A stretch of DNA of 8,191 bases from Candidatus Omnitrophota bacterium (GTDB taxonomy: Bacteria; Omnitrophota; Gorgyraeia; Gygaellales; Profunditerraquicolaceae): contig JAQUMS010000038.1 of NCBI GenBank assembly GCA_028717985.1, forward strand, positions 1 through 8,191, given 5' to 3'. Positions 5,415 through 8,191 of the stretch are shown in pieces. How positions within the stretch are numbered: position 1 is the first letter of the stretch; the number at the start of each line of letters is the position of its first letter. Below the pieces are notes generated by a model. The model was given only the letters and a program-made list of their open reading frames with translations, did not search any database and was not told where the DNA came from. The position numbers and the translations under genes were made by a program.

Positions 5415-7166
5415 TTACCGCCGGTAAATCGGACGGGATTTGTATGTGGTATGAAGAAGTTTTTCCGACTTCTCACTTAAAGGTTTTTCCAGAAATTCCT
5501 TATACAATTGTTTAATATACGGATTCTGATGAGATAACCGGACACTCCGCTCCCTGTCATCCTGATATAACGCGTTCGCGCGCTTAATTCTTAATTCATC
5601 CGTAACCATATACGGCTGGCCGCCGCCGCCGACGCATCCGCCGGGACAAGCCATAACCTCGATAAAATGATACGGTAGTTCCATATTTTTATTTTTAGCT
5701 TCCCGGACCTTATTTAAAACATATTCGACATTTCCCAAACCGTGCGCGATAGCCAATTTTATCTTTTTTCCTGCTACGGTAACTTCGGTTTCTTTAACCC
5801 CTTTTAATCCGCGCACATTTTCAAAATCAACGTTTTCAAGTTCCTTGCCGGTAACAAAATAGTGAGCGCTTCGCAAAGCCGCTTCCATAACCCCGCCTGT
5901 CGCGCCGAAGATAACGCCCGCGCCGGAATATTCACCAAGCATACTGTCAGCTTCTTCGTCAGGCAAATTAACAAAATCGACACCCGCCTGCTTAATCATG
6001 CGGGCAAGTTCACGGGTAGCCAATACCGCATCGATATCCGGATATCCGGACGCGAACATGGAATCGCTCCTGGTAATTTCAAATTTCTTCGCGGTACAAG
6101 GCATAATAGAAACCATAAATATCTTGGAGGGATCAATACCTTTTTTCTGCGCGTAATAGGTCTTTGATAAAACCCCGAGAATTTCATGGGGAGATTTGCA
6201 GGAAGAAAAATTTTCAATCATATCGGCGTGGAACTTCTCCATAAAATCAACCCACGACGGACAACAGGTAGTAATCAACGGGATCGGCCTTTTGCCGGAA
6301 ACGAGCCGTTCCACAAACTCACTCGCTTCTTCCATAATAGTTACATCGGCGGCAAAATTAGTGTCAAACACCGCTTTAAAACCAAGCCGCCTGAATAACG
6401 CGTATAATTTTTTGGTAAAATTTTTCCCGGTATATCCAAACGCTTCCCCGATAGAAGCGCGGACCGCAGGAGCAATTTGAACAACACAGTATTTATCGGA
6501 ATTCTGTAACGCTTCCCAGACTTTGGCAGTATGGTCCTGTTCAACGATCGCGCCTGTAGGGCAATGCGCGGAACACTGACCGCAACGCACACAGGGAGAA
6601 TCAGCTAATTGGATCTGCCCGGCAGGTGAAATATGGGTCTTAATACCCCGTTCAAGGAACGACAAGGCCCACACATCCTGTAAATCCTGGCAAACATGAA
6701 CGCAGCGCCCGCATAAAATGCATTTATGGGGATCAAGGTCCACCGCCTTCGTAGACGTATCAACAGGCAAATCGCGGATAAACTGGGGAAATGATTCTTC
6801 CCGTATCCCAAAATCAGCAACCAGCCGCTGTAACTCGCAATCATTATTTCTAGCGCATTTCAAGCAGTCATTCGGATGGTTGGATAAGATCAGTTCCAGG
6901 ACTGTCCGGCGTACTTCCACGATTTCCGGATCATTCGTGATTACTTCCATATTCTCTTCCAGGGGAGTACAGCAAGCGCGAAGCATTTTATTGGAGCCTT
7001 TAACCTTAACGATACAAATACCGCATGACGCGGAAGGATGCAAATCCGGATGATTACACAACGTGGGTATCTTTATCTGAACCCGGCGCGCGGCTTCCAA
7101 AATCGTGGTTCCCTCTTCCACCCTGACGATAATACCATTTATAGTCGCTTTTATCATAGTAGACAT
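5415..7166 (-). CDS. hydA: [FeFe]-hydrogenase catalytic subunit (HndD/HydA type)
   Basis: This subunit carries the H-cluster and catalyses reversible H2 formation, with electrons exchanged with the NAD(P)H-oxidising subunit encoded just upstream. Domains of the 583-residue protein, in order: a NuoG-like [2Fe-2S] domain (C37, C48, C51, C65); the HxxxCxxC...C [4Fe-4S] motif (H97, C101, C104, C110); two [4Fe-4S] motifs (C149-C159 and C192-C202); the H-cluster domain with L1 TTCCPSW (C301 proton relay, C302 ligand), L2 MPCTAKKFE (C357) and L3 EVMACPGGCVGGGGQP (C507, C511); and a C-terminal small-subunit-like segment with LYKEFLEKP. The length matches CpI and HndD, and there is no extra C-terminal [2Fe-2S] domain as in Thermotoga HydA. 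The ATG at 7166 has AAGGAA five bases upstream and begins two bases after the hydB stop. An earlier TTG at 7199 would overlap hydB and is rejected. All catalytic residues seen are intact. Confidence 0.97.
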   Translation of the reverse strand: MSTMIKATINGIIVRVEEGTTILEAARRVQIKIPTLCNHPDLHPSASCGICIVKVKGSNKMLRACCTPLEENMEVITNDPEIVEVRRTVLELILSNHPNDCLKCARNNDCELQRLVADFGIREESFPQFIRDLPVDTSTKAVDLDPHKCILCGRCVHVCQDLQDVWALSFLERGIKTHISPAGQIQLADSPCVRCGQCSAHCPTGAIVEQDHTAKVWEALQNSDKYCVVQIAPAVRASIGEAFGYTGKNFTKKLYALFRRLGFKAVFDTNFAADVTIMEEASEFVERLVSGKRPIPLITTCCPSWVDFMEKFHADMIENFSSCKSPHEILGVLSKTYYAQKKGIDPSKIFMVSIMPCTAKKFEITRSDSMFASGYPDIDAVLATRELARMIKQAGVDFVNLPDEEADSMLGEYSGAGVIFGATGGVMEAALRSAHYFVTGKELENVDFENVRGLKGVKETEVTVAGKKIKLAIAHGLGNVEYVLNKVREAKNKNMELPYHFIEVMACPGGCVGGGGQPYMVTDELRIKRANALYQDDRERSVRLSHQNPYIKQLYKEFLEKPLSEKSEKLLHTTYKSRPIYRR

Positions 7167-7168
7167 AT

Positions 7169-8191
7169 TTATTCCTTGGCTATTGCTTTGAATTTGCAAA
7201 CTTCATAACAACGGTCGCAACGGATACACTTGGAAACATTAATCGTATATCCATCCTGCTTATTCCCGGAAATGGCTTCAGCAGGACACTGAGCAAAACA
7301 AACCCCGCATTTTTTACATTTATCCTGTAACACGCTGTAATTTAACAGATTTTTACATTTTCTGGATTTGCATTTTTTATCGTTTATGTGCGCTTTATAT
7401 TCATCCTCAAAATATCTAAGTGTGGAAACAACCGGGTTTGAAGCAGTTTGCCCCAACGCGCATAACGAGGCTTTTTGCATAGCCTGCGCAAGCCGTTTCA
7501 ATATTGCTACATCTTCTATTTTACCTCTGCCTTCCGTTATACGTTCTAAAACTTTCAGCATCTGAAAACCACCTATACGGCACGGCGGGCATTTACCGCA
7601 TGATTCATCAACGCAAAACCCGAGGTAAAATTTAGCAATATCAACCATACAATCATCGCTGTCCATTACAATCATACCGCCCGATCCCATAATCGAACCA
7701 AGCTTCTGCAAATTTTCGTAATCAACGGGAGTATCCAGCAAATGCACGGGAATAACGCCTCCGGATGGGCCTCCGGTTTGCACGGCTTTAATATCTTTAC
7801 CGGAAATAGTCCCGCCGACAATATCAAACACAATTTCACGCAGTGTAATACCCATAGGAACTTCTACCAATCCGGAATTCTTGACTTTTCCGGTCACCGC
7901 GAAAACTTTGGTTCCTTTTGACGTCTGAGTGCCGATCCCGGCGAAAGAATCGCCGCCATTAAGTAAAATATAGGAAACATTCGCCAGTGTTTCAACATTA
8001 TTAATAACGGTAGGTTTATTCCATAAGCCTTTGACAGACGGATACGGAGGCCTCGGTCTGGGAGTACCGAGCTTTCCCTCGATTGACGCGATAAGAGCGG
8101 TTTCTTCGCCGCATACAAATGCGCCCGCGCCCAACCGGATATCCAAATCAAGGCTGAAGTTACTGCCTAAAATATTCTGCCCCAATAATCC
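7169..8191 (-). CDS. hydB: NuoF-like NAD(P)H-binding hydrogenase subunit (HydB/HndC type), 5' end outside the window
   Basis: This flavin subunit exchanges electrons between NAD(P)H and the iron-sulfur chain leading to HydA. The visible 340 residues run from the FMN/NAD domain to the stop. They include the glycine-rich GAGAFVCGEETALIASIEGK, an SLBB-type region, and ESCGKCPPCRIG with a later C in SLCALGQ, the NuoF N3 [4Fe-4S] cluster ligands. A C-terminal extension follows, with KKCKSRKCKNLLNY and two ferredoxin [4Fe-4S] motifs, CKKCGVCFAQCP and CIRCDRCYEVCK. This two-cluster tail separates HydB/HndC subunits of multimeric [FeFe] hydrogenases from respiratory NuoF, which ends earlier. The reading frame stays open through base 8191, so the TTG at 8185 is not a start. 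The N-terminal thioredoxin-like domain and a NuoE-like partner gene are expected beyond the right edge. Its stop is two bases from the hydA ATG, indicating a shared transcript. Whether the complex is electron-bifurcating cannot be read from this alone. Confidence 0.95.
   Translation of the reverse strand, partial: GLLGQNILGSNFSLDLDIRLGAGAFVCGEETALIASIEGKLGTPRPRPPYPSVKGLWNKPTVINNVETLANVSYILLNGGDSFAGIGTQTSKGTKVFAVTGKVKNSGLVEVPMGITLREIVFDIVGGTISGKDIKAVQTGGPSGGVIPVHLLDTPVDYENLQKLGSIMGSGGMIVMDSDDCMVDIAKFYLGFCVDESCGKCPPCRIGGFQMLKVLERITEGRGKIEDVAILKRLAQAMQKASLCALGQTASNPVVSTLRYFEDEYKAHINDKKCKSRKCKNLLNYSVLQDKCKKCGVCFAQCPAEAISGNKQDGYTINVSKCIRCDRCYEVCKFKAIAKE
7172..7177 (-). promoter_or_regulatory. Shine-Dalgarno site deciding the hydA start
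   Basis: AAGGAA on the minus strand lies at the very end of the hydB coding region, five bases before the ATG at 7166. It supports this start over the TTG at 7199 and the ATG at 7157. Confidence 0.75.

Noticed and set aside
6186..7053. Plus-strand open frames opposite hydA
   Set aside because: They are antisense to conserved cluster-binding regions of hydA and have no coding signature of their own.
5415..7199. Longer hydA start at TTG 7199
   Set aside because: It would overlap hydB by 31 bases without its own ribosome site. The ATG at 7166 has a well-spaced AAGGAA and matches the family N-terminus.
7169..8185. hydB beginning at TTG 8185
   Set aside because: The frame stays open to the window edge and the upstream codons fit the conserved NuoF glycine-rich region, so the gene is truncated by the window.

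Overview
The window is a bacterial chromosome segment from an anaerobic, hydrogen-metabolising, Gram-negative organism. An NAD(P)-linked [FeFe] hydrogenase and its maturase HydF point to anaerobic fermentation. The heptose epimerase HldD points to a lipopolysaccharide inner core, so an outer membrane. The base composition is moderately AT-rich and the genes are tightly packed. This fits uncultured fermentative Gram-negative lineages such as Omnitrophota or Elusimicrobiota, but that placement is inference from gene content only.

Left part (1-1525): truB (tRNA pseudouridine-55 synthase, cut by the window edge) and hldD lie on the minus strand. A 75-bp inverted heptad-repeat element (R1) separates them. 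hldD has a good sigma70-type promoter. The 271-bp gap upstream of hldD also carries a divergent extended -10 promoter for cheR, which reads on the plus strand.

Middle (1526-5029): an orphan cheR methyltransferase converges on hydF. Between them is a second heptad-repeat element (R2). Both R1 and R2 supply the TAG stop codon of the minus-strand gene they abut. hydF is preceded by aspA (aspartate ammonia-lyase), and the two overlap by 17 bases.

Right part (5030-8191): a NuoF-like subunit (HydB/HndC type, start outside the window) is followed two bases later by hydA, the catalytic [FeFe]-hydrogenase subunit. Reading along the minus strand, hydB-hydA comes first and aspA-hydF follows after a 385-bp non-coding gap. 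That gap is the most unusual part of the window. It holds an intrinsic terminator after hydA, an upstream segment that could pair with it as an antiterminator, a perfect 16-bp palindrome, and then an array of at least eight short hairpins in about 245 bases. Four of these hairpins share a CAC/GTG clamp and a one-base bulge at the same place.

Together the minus-strand genes describe one system. HydB would accept or donate electrons at NAD(P)H and HydA would make or consume H2. HydF would deliver the diiron subcluster to HydA. AspA may supply ammonia, or may simply feed fumarate metabolism. The maturases HydE and HydG and the NuoE-like subunit are not in the window.
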